NCBI RefSeq assembly: GCF_014652435.1
Contig: NZ_BMYU01000008.1
Location: forward strand, 136,686 to 200,685
Length of the DNA: 64,000 bases
Reading direction: 5' to 3'
DNA from: Cognatundibacterium squillarum
Lineage (GTDB): Bacteria; Pseudomonadota; Gammaproteobacteria; Burkholderiales; Burkholderiaceae_D
Part shown: positions 47,634 through 55,634 of the stretch, in pieces
Position numbering within the stretch: position 1 is the first letter of the stretch
Layout: each line of letters opens with the position of its first letter
The notes under the pieces: model-generated
Databases searched by the model: none
What the model saw: the letters and a program-made list of their open reading frames with translations, nothing else
What the model was told of the DNA's origin: nothing
Position numbers and translations under genes: made by a program

Positions 47634-49094
47634 TCACAAACCGGTATGCTGACGGATGTAATCCTTCATCGCCTGCACATCGGCTGGCATTACCACAAAG
47701 CGTTGCGGCAAGGCTTCGATGTTTTCAAAACCGGCCGGACGTTCGGCATCGCGTCCCAGTGCTTCGCGGATGGTTTCATTGAATTTTGCTGGCAACGCGG
47801 TTTCCAGCACGATCATCGGCACGCCGGGTTTTGCATGTTCCAGCGCGACTTTGATGCCGTCGGCGGTATGGGTATCCACCGTAATGCCGTAATTCGCCTG
47901 CACCTGACGGATGGTGTTGATACGGTCGGCATGCACCGATTTGCCGGACACAAAACCGAAGGCTGCCACTTTACCGAATTCATCGCCATCGCTGCCTTCG
48001 CCGCCGGACAAATCAAAGCCGCCACGGCTTTCCACTTGCGCAAACAGCTTGCGCACGCGCTCTGCATCTCGGTCTAACAAATCAAAAATGAAACGTTCGA
48101 AATTCGAGGCTTTGGAAATATCCATCGACGGACTGGTGGTATGCCAGGTTTCTGCCGATGCGCGCACACGGTAAATGCCGGTACGGAAAAATTCATCCAG
48201 CACATCGTTTTCATTGGTCGCCACTACCAGCTGATCAATCGGTAAACCCATCATGCGGGCAATATGACCGGCGCAGATATTGCCGAAATTACCGGAAGGC
48301 ACGGTGAACGACACTTTCTGCGTATTGTCCGTTGTGGCACTCAGATAACCACGGAAGTAATACACAACCTGCGCCACCACACGTGCCCAGTTGATCGAAT
48401 TAACGGTACCGATTTTCTGCTGCTGCTTGAATTCCAGATCGTTGGACACGGCTTTCACCAGATCCTGACAATCATCAAACACGCCCTGTACTGCAATATT
48501 CAGGATATTCGGGTCTTGCAGGCTGAACATTTGCGCGGTCTGGAAGGCACTCATTTTCTGGTGCGGCGACAGCATAAATACACGGATACCGCGTTTACCG
48601 CGCATTGCGTATTCCGCCGCGCTGCCGGTATCACCGGAGGTTGCGCCGAAAATATTCAGCTCTGCCTGCTCTTTCGCCAGCGCATATTCAAACAGATTAC
48701 CGAGCAATTGCATCGCCATATCTTTGAATGCCAGCGTCGGGCCGTTCGACAAGGCCTGTAATACCAGATGGCGCTCTGCATTGTTTTCCAGCGTGCGCAG
48801 CGGTGTAATTTGCGCCGCATCTTCACCGGCACGCGCGTTTTTGTAGACGTCGGCGGTATAAGTTTTGCGCGTAATCTCACGCAAATCAGCTTCCGGAATA
48901 TCGGTCGCAAATTTCTTCAGAATTTCAAATGCCAGATCGGCATACGACAAACCGCGCCATGCATTCAGTTCTTCACCGCTGACTTGCGGGTAAGTTGTTG
49001 GCAAAAATAAGCCGCCATCGGATGCGAGGCCGCCTAACAGGATCTGAGAAAAAGTTTGCTGCGGGGCATGCCCGCGTGTGGAAGCGTATTGCAT
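47634..49094 (-). CDS. thrC: Threonine synthase
   Basis: PLP enzyme converting O-phosphohomoserine to threonine. It has 486 residues. The N-terminus MQYASTRGHAPQQTFSQILL is typical of the long proteobacterial form. The PLP lysine is Lys124 in GPTLAFKDMAMQLLG. FGATSGDTGSAAEYAMRGK binds the cofactor phosphate, and SGNFGNICAGHIARMMGLP is conserved. I chose the ATG at 49094; upstream in-frame codons add a non-family tail. The homoserine dehydrogenase gene that usually precedes thrC in Burkholderiales is absent; an AT-rich island lies there instead. Confidence 0.96.
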   Translation of the reverse strand: MQYASTRGHAPQQTFSQILLGGLASDGGLFLPTTYPQVSGEELNAWRGLSYADLAFEILKKFATDIPEADLREITRKTYTADVYKNARAGEDAAQITPLRTLENNAERHLVLQALSNGPTLAFKDMAMQLLGNLFEYALAKEQAELNIFGATSGDTGSAAEYAMRGKRGIRVFMLSPHQKMSAFQTAQMFSLQDPNILNIAVQGVFDDCQDLVKAVSNDLEFKQQQKIGTVNSINWARVVAQVVYYFRGYLSATTDNTQKVSFTVPSGNFGNICAGHIARMMGLPIDQLVVATNENDVLDEFFRTGIYRVRASAETWHTTSPSMDISKASNFERFIFDLLDRDAERVRKLFAQVESRGGFDLSGGEGSDGDEFGKVAAFGFVSGKSVHADRINTIRQVQANYGITVDTHTADGIKVALEHAKPGVPMIVLETALPAKFNETIREALGRDAERPAGFENIEALPQRFVVMPADVQAMKDYIRQHTGL

Positions 49095-49283
49095 AAGTGA
49101 GCAGAAACAGGAGGTTAGCGAGAGGAATTGCGCCTCATTATATCGCCCAAACCCGCCTTGCCAAGCCACTTATTCACGCAATATCAGATATATCCGCGAT
49201 TCATTCAATGCATCAATTAATCGCGAATGTGTGGTGTATGAGAGTGGGCGGTGTACATTTTCGTAAGAGGAGGTATAACTTGC

Positions 49284-49967
49284 TTATGGATTTGATTGCG
49301 CTCCAGGAAGTCTAATGTGATGCTCGATTCCGTTGCTAGATATTTGTACTATCTGACTTTTTAATTCCGGGTATTGACTGAAAAAAAATTCTGTGATCGC
49401 GCCAATTGTTTCAAATCTAAAATCTACAATCGCGACCATGTCGTTCGCAAAAATTCCATTCTTGTAATCAGATTTTCTAAAATTAATATAAAACCAGAGT
49501 TCGCCTGCGCCTTGCGGAGGGGCTCTGAAATTTGCTTTTTCATTGGCGAATACTATGTCAAATCCTTGACCTGATTTGTAGATTTTTTCGCTTGTGTCGC
49601 GAGCCAATCGAATAGCCGCTGACTTTATAGCGACATCAGCATGATAGCTCCCACTATTCTTGATAGTGCAATGAACTCGCCATGTCCAAGGATCAACATT
49701 TAAGCCAGAACAATTAGCACTTAGACTTGGGGTTAGCGCTAAAACTTGCTTTTGGGCTTCGATGGAAGCTTTTTTTAATTCTAATTCAGTTTTGCTACTT
49801 TCAATTGAGAGTCTTTTTTTCTCGATTTCAATTTTTGGGCTCTCTATCCCTTTGTAAGTAATCCAGTATTGCGTTCCGATAGTGCATGCAGTACCTACGA
49901 CAATACCCAGCATAGATGAAATGAAAGTAGGGTTCCATATTGATTTTAATCGACTTGGCGTGCTCAA
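49284..49967 (-). CDS. Membrane-anchored protein of unknown function
   Basis: 227-residue protein that I do not recognise. One N-terminal membrane helix lies at about residues 15-36 (FISSMLGIVVGTACTIGTQY). A charged coiled-coil stretch (about 40-70, KKRLSIESSKTELELKKASI) follows, then a globular, mostly beta C-terminal domain. The longest frame begins with TTG at 49967; the first ATG (49913) would cut the helix, so a non-ATG start is likelier. It is AT-rich like the TIR gene upstream. Co-function is inferred only from proximity and shared composition. Confidence 0.6.
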   Translation of the reverse strand: MSTPSRLKSIWNPTFISSMLGIVVGTACTIGTQYWITYKGIESPKIEIEKKRLSIESSKTELELKKASIEAQKQVLALTPSLSANCSGLNVDPWTWRVHCTIKNSGSYHADVAIKSAAIRLARDTSEKIYKSGQGFDIVFANEKANFRAPPQGAGELWFYINFRKSDYKNGIFANDMVAIVDFRFETIGAITEFFFSQYPELKSQIVQISSNGIEHHIRLPGAQSNP

Positions 49968-50158
49968 TTTATTTATCCGCTCATTTGTAGGGAAGTGTCT
50001 TTAGGCATAGCAAACGTCTTGATCAGTAACTGCTGCGACTCAAAAAAGGAACTCACCAGCTTTCTATCATAATAAAATCACCACACCCATGGCGAGTCAT
50101 AATTTCTATTTCCACAACTCCAAAGCAAATCAGTTTCAAATTAAGAAATCTCCGAAAA

Positions 50159-51163
50159 TTACACTATGAAGTGTTCCAGACTGCGGAGAATTACTCTTGG
50201 TAACTCCATAAAAATCACAAACTCTTCCTTATCATCAATAAGGAATTCTTCTACGAATGGATTTCTTGTGCTTCGCATCAATAACTCTTCGAAATCATGG
50301 AGCAGCCGTTTGGTGTTGGATGGCGTCTTCGAAGCATCTAGCTTGCCAAGAAGTTGAATTCCCTCGTCATAAATCCAAGGCATTTTTTCCCGATATAGGC
50401 TTAACGCCATCTTTACACCAATTTTCGGATCTTTCGAAAAGAGAATCATCTCTTCAAACATACCCGGATGAACTCTGCGTCGCCGTCTTCTCCCCTCCAG
50501 CGGGGACGCCCGCTCTATTCTAGACGGCAGATCCTGAAACATTATTTTTATCTCTTCAAAGAGCTTTGCTGATGAGTTTTCAATTTCCTTTACATTAGCA
50601 GAAGACTTTCTTCCGCCTTCGGGTGGTGCACCCTCAAGCTTCTTCATTATTTCAGAAATAGATTGGCGAAATTTCCCCACCTGAAATTTGATCGTGTCTT
50701 TATCAGGTTCGGAGTTTGGTATCCGATTAACAAGCTGAAAAACGAGCTTTGTTAACGAGTCTTCATCGTCACTACAATTTTGGAACTGGGCAAATGGACC
50801 AGACGATGCATCTTTTAGTTCTATACCAAGAGCAACACCTAAAATAGGCGTATCCAGCTTCCCCTTAGCCATCCCTGCTTCAAACAATATCCACGGCCTA
50901 TCAACGCTGCGCTTCGTCAGAAGGCATACAACATCAGAAGCTCCCTGAATATTTTTGATTATTTCAGGATACCATTCGACACCATATTCGATGCCTTGAT
51001 TTCCTCGACGATCAGAGGTTCTAAAAGACTTCAATACGCCGGCACTTACACTCTTCAAGAGATTGCTGAATGCCTCAGCGAGCTCTGCGTCTCTTGTATC
51101 ATGACTGATAAACACAAGCGGATTTGCAGACTTTGCCACCTGTTCCAATTGATCTTCAGCCAC
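50159..51163 (-). CDS. TIR-domain protein (probable NAD-cleaving or signalling effector)
   Basis: 334 residues. The N-terminal TIR domain at about 10-115 has PLVFISHDTRDAELAEAFSN as box 1, then DVVCLLTKRSVDRPWILFEA with Glu95 at the position of the catalytic Glu of NADase TIR domains. A helical middle (about 150-215) and an Arg-rich patch (EGRRRRRRVHPG) precede a helical C-terminal domain not recognised. Bacterial TIR proteins often act in anti-phage defence by consuming NAD or making cyclic ADP-ribose signals; that role is inference here. The GTG start at 51163 has GAGGAG 5 nt upstream. Confidence 0.78.
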   Translation of the reverse strand: MAEDQLEQVAKSANPLVFISHDTRDAELAEAFSNLLKSVSAGVLKSFRTSDRRGNQGIEYGVEWYPEIIKNIQGASDVVCLLTKRSVDRPWILFEAGMAKGKLDTPILGVALGIELKDASSGPFAQFQNCSDDEDSLTKLVFQLVNRIPNSEPDKDTIKFQVGKFRQSISEIMKKLEGAPPEGGRKSSANVKEIENSSAKLFEEIKIMFQDLPSRIERASPLEGRRRRRRVHPGMFEEMILFSKDPKIGVKMALSLYREKMPWIYDEGIQLLGKLDASKTPSNTKRLLHDFEELLMRSTRNPFVEEFLIDDKEEFVIFMELPRVILRSLEHFIV

Positions 51164-51435
51164 ATTAACTCCTCAAATGCAATTTTCTTTAAATTAAACA
51201 AACAAAATAACACATTTTAATAGAACAAAAGAAATTATTTCTCACTTTTACAACATTGCTCAGCAAATACATTTTGGCAAAATGAACCCGGAATGAGCCC
51301 GAGAAGGTATCTCAATTATTGAATCAGTTATAGAAAGTTTCTTAATACCCAAAAGCTACATGTTTGCTGGATACGTTTCTTATCCATTATTCAAACTTAA
51401 AACATCCTATGGACTCGATTCACGAAAGAAGTCAG

Positions 51436-52302
51436 CTAGTCACGAATACGCTCTGCATGCGCATAGACAACACAAGCCTGCCCACGGGCAAATCCGGCCA
51501 GACAAAGGCCGCTTTGCTGCGCCAGTTGCACGGCAAGCGTGGTGGGTGCGGAAACACAGGCCAGTGTCGGGATTCCGGCGCGGCAGGTTTTGACGATCAG
51601 TTCGTAGCTGGCACGTGAGGTCATCAGCACCATGCCCTGACTGCGTATTTCCACAGGCAGGCTTTGCAGTGCGCCGATCAGTTTATCGAGTGCGTTGTGG
51701 CGCCCGACGTCTTCGCGTACCAGCAGCAGGTTTCCGGCGGCATCAGCAAATGCGGCGGCGTGTAAACCACCGGTCAGCTGATTGATAGTTTGTTGCGCAG
51801 GTAAGGCTTGCAGCGCCTGCAGCAATGCTTGCAGAGAAACTTGCGCTCCCTGCACTGGCGGCGGGACCTGCTGCGCCAGCATGGCCAGACTTTCAGTGCC
51901 GCACACGCCGCAACCGGTGCGTCCGGTCAGACTGCGGCGCTTTTGTTTTAAACGGTCAAAGGCTGCACCAGCGATATCCATATGCAGCGCAATGCCTTCT
52001 TCGGTATGTTGTATGTCCAGATCGTAGATTTGTCCGGCATGATCGACAATGCCTTCCGCCAGCGAAAACCCGCGCCCGAAATCTTCCAGATCGGATGGAC
52101 TCGCCATCATCACCGCGTGTGAAATACCGTTGTACACCATCGCCACCGGCACTTCCTGCGCCAGCCAGTCATGCTCGCTGTGCGCTGGCTGACCTAAGCG
52201 GTAGCGGGTAACGGTTTGTTGTGCTGCGGGTTGGGCAATGCGTTGAACCGCTGAATGAAATGCAGTATCAGGCGCGGCTTGCGGCTTCTGATCCGTACTC
52301 AT
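51436..52302 (-). CDS. fdhD: Formate dehydrogenase accessory sulfurtransferase FdhD
   Basis: Transfers sulfur to the molybdenum cofactor of formate dehydrogenases. It has 288 residues. The CxxC motif is Cys131-Cys134 in GRTGCGVCGTESL. DLEDFGRGFSLAEGIV, LHAAAFADAAGNLLLVREDVG and GRHNALDKLIGA are conserved family segments. Its start overlaps the small winged-helix gene by 4 nt, and it supports the YdeP-type oxidoreductase encoded upstream. Confidence 0.96.
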   Translation of the reverse strand: MSTDQKPQAAPDTAFHSAVQRIAQPAAQQTVTRYRLGQPAHSEHDWLAQEVPVAMVYNGISHAVMMASPSDLEDFGRGFSLAEGIVDHAGQIYDLDIQHTEEGIALHMDIAGAAFDRLKQKRRSLTGRTGCGVCGTESLAMLAQQVPPPVQGAQVSLQALLQALQALPAQQTINQLTGGLHAAAFADAAGNLLLVREDVGRHNALDKLIGALQSLPVEIRSQGMVLMTSRASYELIVKTCRAGIPTLACVSAPTTLAVQLAQQSGLCLAGFARGQACVVYAHAERIRD

Positions 52303-52577
52303 GTCAGTTGCTCCAGTGCTGCCAGTCCCGCCGGTGTCAGACTCAGCATCAGCCTTTCACCGTCATGCACTTGCGCAACCCAGCCCAGCGCGTCCGCTGC
52401 CGCGAACGGCGGTTCACCGATCAGATTCAGGCAGCGCAGCAGACTACTCTGCCCTGTTCCCAGCCGCTTGGCTAAACGAATGGCGGATACCGGCTCTGCA
52501 GCTTCTGCCAGCGCGCTTAAGATTTGTCCGGCCAGTTCCCACTGGCCTTGCTCTGCATGATTCACGTTATTAGTCAC
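52299..52577 (-). CDS. Small winged-helix-like protein in the formate dehydrogenase cluster
   Basis: 92-residue protein with a probable winged-helix fold: LAGQILSALAEAAEPVSAIRL, then LAKRLGTGQSSLLRCLNLIG as the helix-turn-helix, and a wing with LMLSLTPAGLAALEQ. No other domain is present. It lies between fdhD (4-nt overlap) and the ydeP-type gene (4-nt gap), so it is co-expressed with them. It may be a regulator or an accessory factor. Confidence 0.7.
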   Translation of the reverse strand: MTNNVNHAEQGQWELAGQILSALAEAAEPVSAIRLAKRLGTGQSSLLRCLNLIGEPPFAAADALGWVAQVHDGERLMLSLTPAGLAALEQLT

Positions 52578-52581
52578 GCGC

Positions 52582-54888
52582 TCAGCCTGCCTTCATAGCA
52601 AGATGTTTGCGCAGGCGAACCGGAATCGCTTTGGATGTCGGTGTACGCGCACGTTCCGCGAAACTACCTAGCGGCACCAGCCCGTTGGTTTCCGGAAAAT
52701 ACGCTGCCAGACAGCCGCGCGGAATCGCATATTCCACCAGCAAAAAGCGCTGCGCTTCCCGCGTAACACCATCTTCACCGACGCTCTGAATATCCACCCA
52801 TTCTCCGGCCTGCATATTCAGCATTTTCAAATCGTCTGCACAGATGAACAGTACGCGGCGCTCACCAAATACACCACGGTAGCGGTCATTCATGCCATAG
52901 ATGGTGGTGTTGTACTGGTCATGCGAACGCACCGTTGCCAGCGTGAACAGGTTTTCTGCATACTGCTCCGATAACTTCTGCGTCATTGAGCGCGGAATCG
53001 CAAACGGCATGAAACGCGCTTTGCCAGTAGCGGTTCGCCATTCACGCAAACGCGCACTGTTACGCAAATGGAAGCCACCCGGCACCCGCACCCGCTGATT
53101 AAAGTCGGCAAAGTCTTCAAACACTTTGGCAATCGCGTCGCGGATACGGTCGTAATCCGCCACCATATGCAGCCAGTTGATTTTGCTGCGTTCCCCCAGT
53201 GTGGCCACGGCTAAACGGGCGATGATCATGGGTTCGGACAATAACTGCTCTGAAGCCGGTGCATTCATCCCGGTGGATAAATGCACCATGCTCATGGAAT
53301 CTTCCACCGTGACTGCCTGTGGGCCACTTTCCTGCACATCAATTTCTGTACGTCCCAGACAAGGCAGAATGTAAGCCGATTTTCCGTGTATCAGATGGCT
53401 GCGGTTCAGCTTGGTAGTGACATGTACAGTCAGGGCGCAGTTTTCCAGAGCGCGGTAAGTCTCTGCGGTATCCGGCGTGGCGGCGGCAAAATTGCCTCCC
53501 ATCGCAAAAAATACTTTACCGGGCTGATCGCGCATCGCTTCGATAGCACCGACGGTGTCGTATCCGTTGTGGCGCGGTACGGGGAAACCAAATACCTGCT
53601 CAATTTTTTCCAGTAATGCTGGTGCCGGTTTTTCATGGATGCCCATGGTGCGGTCACCCTGCACATTACTGTGCCCCCGCACCGGACACAATCCTGCACC
53701 GGGACGGCCAATATGCCCGCGCAATAACAGCAAATTCGTGATCATCTGTATCGTCGCCACCGAATACTGGTGCTGGGTAATGCCCATGCCCCAGCAAGCG
53801 ATCACGCGGTCCGCTTTCAGATAACTGGCAGCGGCGGCACGGATCTGCGCTTCCGATAAACCGGACTGCGCACTCAGCGTTTCCCAGGATTCCCGCGCCA
53901 CATCCTGCTGCAAGGCCTCGAAGCCGCTGGTATGTTCCGCAATAAATGCCTGATCGAGCAGACTGGCCTGCCCCTGCGCTACCGCCAGCGCATCCTGCTC
54001 CAGTACATGCTTGATCATGCCTTTGACTGCCGCCAGATCACCGCCGATGGTCAGCTGATAATACGAGGTGGAAATATCGGTCGCCTCGCCCGCCAGCATT
54101 TCGCGGATATCCTGCGGATTCTGAAATTTTTCCAGCCCACGTTCGCGCAGCGGATTGAAACTGATAATTGCCGCACCGCGTTTGGCGGCGGCACGCAATT
54201 CACCCAGCATGCGCGGATGATTAGTGCCCGGATTTTGTCCGAAGATAAAAATCGCATCCGCCTGTTCAAAATCCTGCAGGGTCACGGTGCCTTTGCCGAT
54301 GCCAACAGATTCGCGCATCGCGGTACCGGATGGCTCGTGGCACATATTTGAGCAATCCGGAAAATTATTAGTCCCGAATTCACGGACAAACAACTGATAC
54401 AGAAAAGCAGCTTCGTTACTGGTGCGGCCGGACGTATAAAAAATGGCATCATCCGGCGATGGCAATGCGCGTAACTGCGCACCGATATCGGCAAATGCGG
54501 TATCCCAGCTGACCGGCAGATAGCGGTCGCTGGCAGCGTCGTAACGCATCGGTTCCGTCAGCCTGCCCTGATCTTCTAACCAGTAATCGGTTTGGGCATT
54601 CAGTTCCGACACGGTATAGCGCTCAAACAGATTATTGGTCACGCGGCGCGATGTGGATTCAGCAGCAACGGCTTTCGCACCGTTTTCACAAAACTCAAAC
54701 GTGGAGCGGTGATTCGCATCCGGCCAGGCGCAACCGGGACAGTCAAAACCGTCCGGCTGATTGGCAGACAATAAAGTCATGACACCTTTAGCCGGATTGC
54801 CCTGCCCCATAATTTGCGAAGCCACGCTTTTCAGCGCACCCCAGCCACCGGCAGGACGTTTATATACTTTGACCACAGATTTGCTCAT
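52582..54888 (-). CDS. FdhF/YdeP family molybdopterin oxidoreductase
   Basis: 768-residue molybdopterin-bis-MGD enzyme related to formate dehydrogenase. Only a CxxC pair (Cys50-Cys53, FDCPGCAWPD) is present near the N-terminus instead of the four cysteines that bind an Fe-S cluster in FdhF. IFYTSGRTSNEAAFLYQLFV and FGTNNFPDCSNMCHEPSG precede the active-site region, where the Cys of NMCHEPSG may ligate molybdenum. FIFGQNPGTNHPRMLGEL and the C-terminal TVRSHDQYNTTIYGMNDRYR are cofactor-binding. I chose the ATG at 54888 with GGGAAG upstream. The substrate is unproven. Confidence 0.88.
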   Translation of the reverse strand: MSKSVVKVYKRPAGGWGALKSVASQIMGQGNPAKGVMTLLSANQPDGFDCPGCAWPDANHRSTFEFCENGAKAVAAESTSRRVTNNLFERYTVSELNAQTDYWLEDQGRLTEPMRYDAASDRYLPVSWDTAFADIGAQLRALPSPDDAIFYTSGRTSNEAAFLYQLFVREFGTNNFPDCSNMCHEPSGTAMRESVGIGKGTVTLQDFEQADAIFIFGQNPGTNHPRMLGELRAAAKRGAAIISFNPLRERGLEKFQNPQDIREMLAGEATDISTSYYQLTIGGDLAAVKGMIKHVLEQDALAVAQGQASLLDQAFIAEHTSGFEALQQDVARESWETLSAQSGLSEAQIRAAAASYLKADRVIACWGMGITQHQYSVATIQMITNLLLLRGHIGRPGAGLCPVRGHSNVQGDRTMGIHEKPAPALLEKIEQVFGFPVPRHNGYDTVGAIEAMRDQPGKVFFAMGGNFAAATPDTAETYRALENCALTVHVTTKLNRSHLIHGKSAYILPCLGRTEIDVQESGPQAVTVEDSMSMVHLSTGMNAPASEQLLSEPMIIARLAVATLGERSKINWLHMVADYDRIRDAIAKVFEDFADFNQRVRVPGGFHLRNSARLREWRTATGKARFMPFAIPRSMTQKLSEQYAENLFTLATVRSHDQYNTTIYGMNDRYRGVFGERRVLFICADDLKMLNMQAGEWVDIQSVGEDGVTREAQRFLLVEYAIPRGCLAAYFPETNGLVPLGSFAERARTPTSKAIPVRLRKHLAMKAG

Positions 54889-54913
54889 CACAACTTCCCG
54901 TTCTTTATGCAAC

Positions 54914-55486
54914 TCAGCGATGGATCACAACCAGTAAGGCTTTCGCCTCGCTCTTCCCGATATTGCGGATCGCATGGTTTTTATCCGCGTCGTAACGGGC
55001 GGTGGCACCGACTTTGACTTTCTTCTTCACGCCATCCACTTCTACTTCCACGCTGCCGTTCAGTACGGTCAGATGTTCATGCGCTCCCGGATCGTGAGAG
55101 TTCGACACCAGTGCGCCACCCGGCGCCAGCGTTAGTTCATACCATTCATAAGAACCGGCAAGTTCCATCGGACCGAGTATCCTGAGTACATAACCGGCGT
55201 GTTCACCCGGCAGCGTCGGTGTTTCATGGGATTCCAGTAAACGAATCGGATCCGGTGCCGGAGCTTCGGAAGACAGGAGTTCTGCCATACTGACGCCAAG
55301 TGCATTTGCCAGTCGCCAAGCCACGGCAATCGTCGGATTGGCTTTTTCACGCTCGATCTGAGACAGCATGGATTTGGATACACCGGCGGTGCGGGATAAG
55401 TCTTCCAGTGTCAGTCCGCGCTCCAGTCGCATCTTCTGCAGCGTGGCGCCGACTTCCGGCGGCGTGTTAGGCAGAATTTTTTTCAT
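54914..55486 (-). CDS. XRE family transcriptional regulator with C-terminal cupin domain
   Basis: 190 residues. The HTH at about residues 14-68 reads LQKMRLERGLTLEDLSRTAG then VSKSMLSQIEREKANPTIAV. A cupin sensor lies at about 110-188 (ELTLAPGGALVSNSHDPGAH, EHLTVLNGSVEVEVDGVKKK), likely to bind a small metabolite. It heads the minus-strand formate dehydrogenase-like cluster and is divergent from kbl-tdh-sdaA. The two palindromes at 55522-55555, just upstream, are the probable operators, so it may regulate itself and the threonine genes. Confidence 0.9.
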   Translation of the reverse strand: MKKILPNTPPEVGATLQKMRLERGLTLEDLSRTAGVSKSMLSQIEREKANPTIAVAWRLANALGVSMAELLSSEAPAPDPIRLLESHETPTLPGEHAGYVLRILGPMELAGSYEWYELTLAPGGALVSNSHDPGAHEHLTVLNGSVEVEVDGVKKKVKVGATARYDADKNHAIRNIGKSEAKALLVVIHR

Positions 55487-55521
55487 AAGGATATTGCACC
55501 ACTAAAAAAGGCAGTTTAACA

Positions 55522-55555
55522 TTCGATATATCGAACTTTTGTTCCACATATCGAA
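55522..55555. promoter_or_regulatory. Paired operator-like palindromes between the XRE-cupin gene and kbl
   Basis: TTCGATATATCGAA (55522-55535) is a perfect 14-bp palindrome. A second, half-conserved copy TTCCACATATCGAA lies at 55542-55555. Their centres are 20 bp apart, about two helical turns, which suits side-by-side dimer binding. The site is 36 bp from the regulator start and 80 bp from kbl. Confidence 0.65.
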
Positions 55556-55577
55556 TTTTTCTGAATTTTGAACAATT

Positions 55578-55596
55578 GCTAAACCCACAGTTTAGC
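55578..55596 (+). promoter_or_regulatory. Small hairpin in the kbl leader
   Basis: GCTAAAC and GTTTAGC form a perfect 7-bp stem around CCACA, about 40 bp before the kbl start. It may be a further operator half or an mRNA hairpin; function is unknown. Confidence 0.4.
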
Positions 55597-55634
55597 AGCA
55601 CAACCCGCAAACAGCAGACCCGACGGAGACAAAC

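Larger units (their letters stand above)
49170..51435. other. AT-rich accessory island between thrC and fdhD
   Basis: Base composition drops clearly compared with thrC and fdhD, and long A/T runs appear. It contains a membrane-anchored unknown (49284-49967) and a TIR-domain protein (50159-51163), with 191 bp between them and 272 bp (51164-51435) before fdhD in which I see no gene. Near the thrC end the inverted repeat CGCGATT/AATCGCG (about 49195-49224) lies just outside the first gene. No integrase, tRNA or clear attachment site was found. Confidence 0.6.

Noticed and set aside
52582..54888. Selenocysteine-containing formate dehydrogenase
   Set aside because: The frame is open without an in-frame UGA and the active-site region has Cys, so no selenocysteine is needed.
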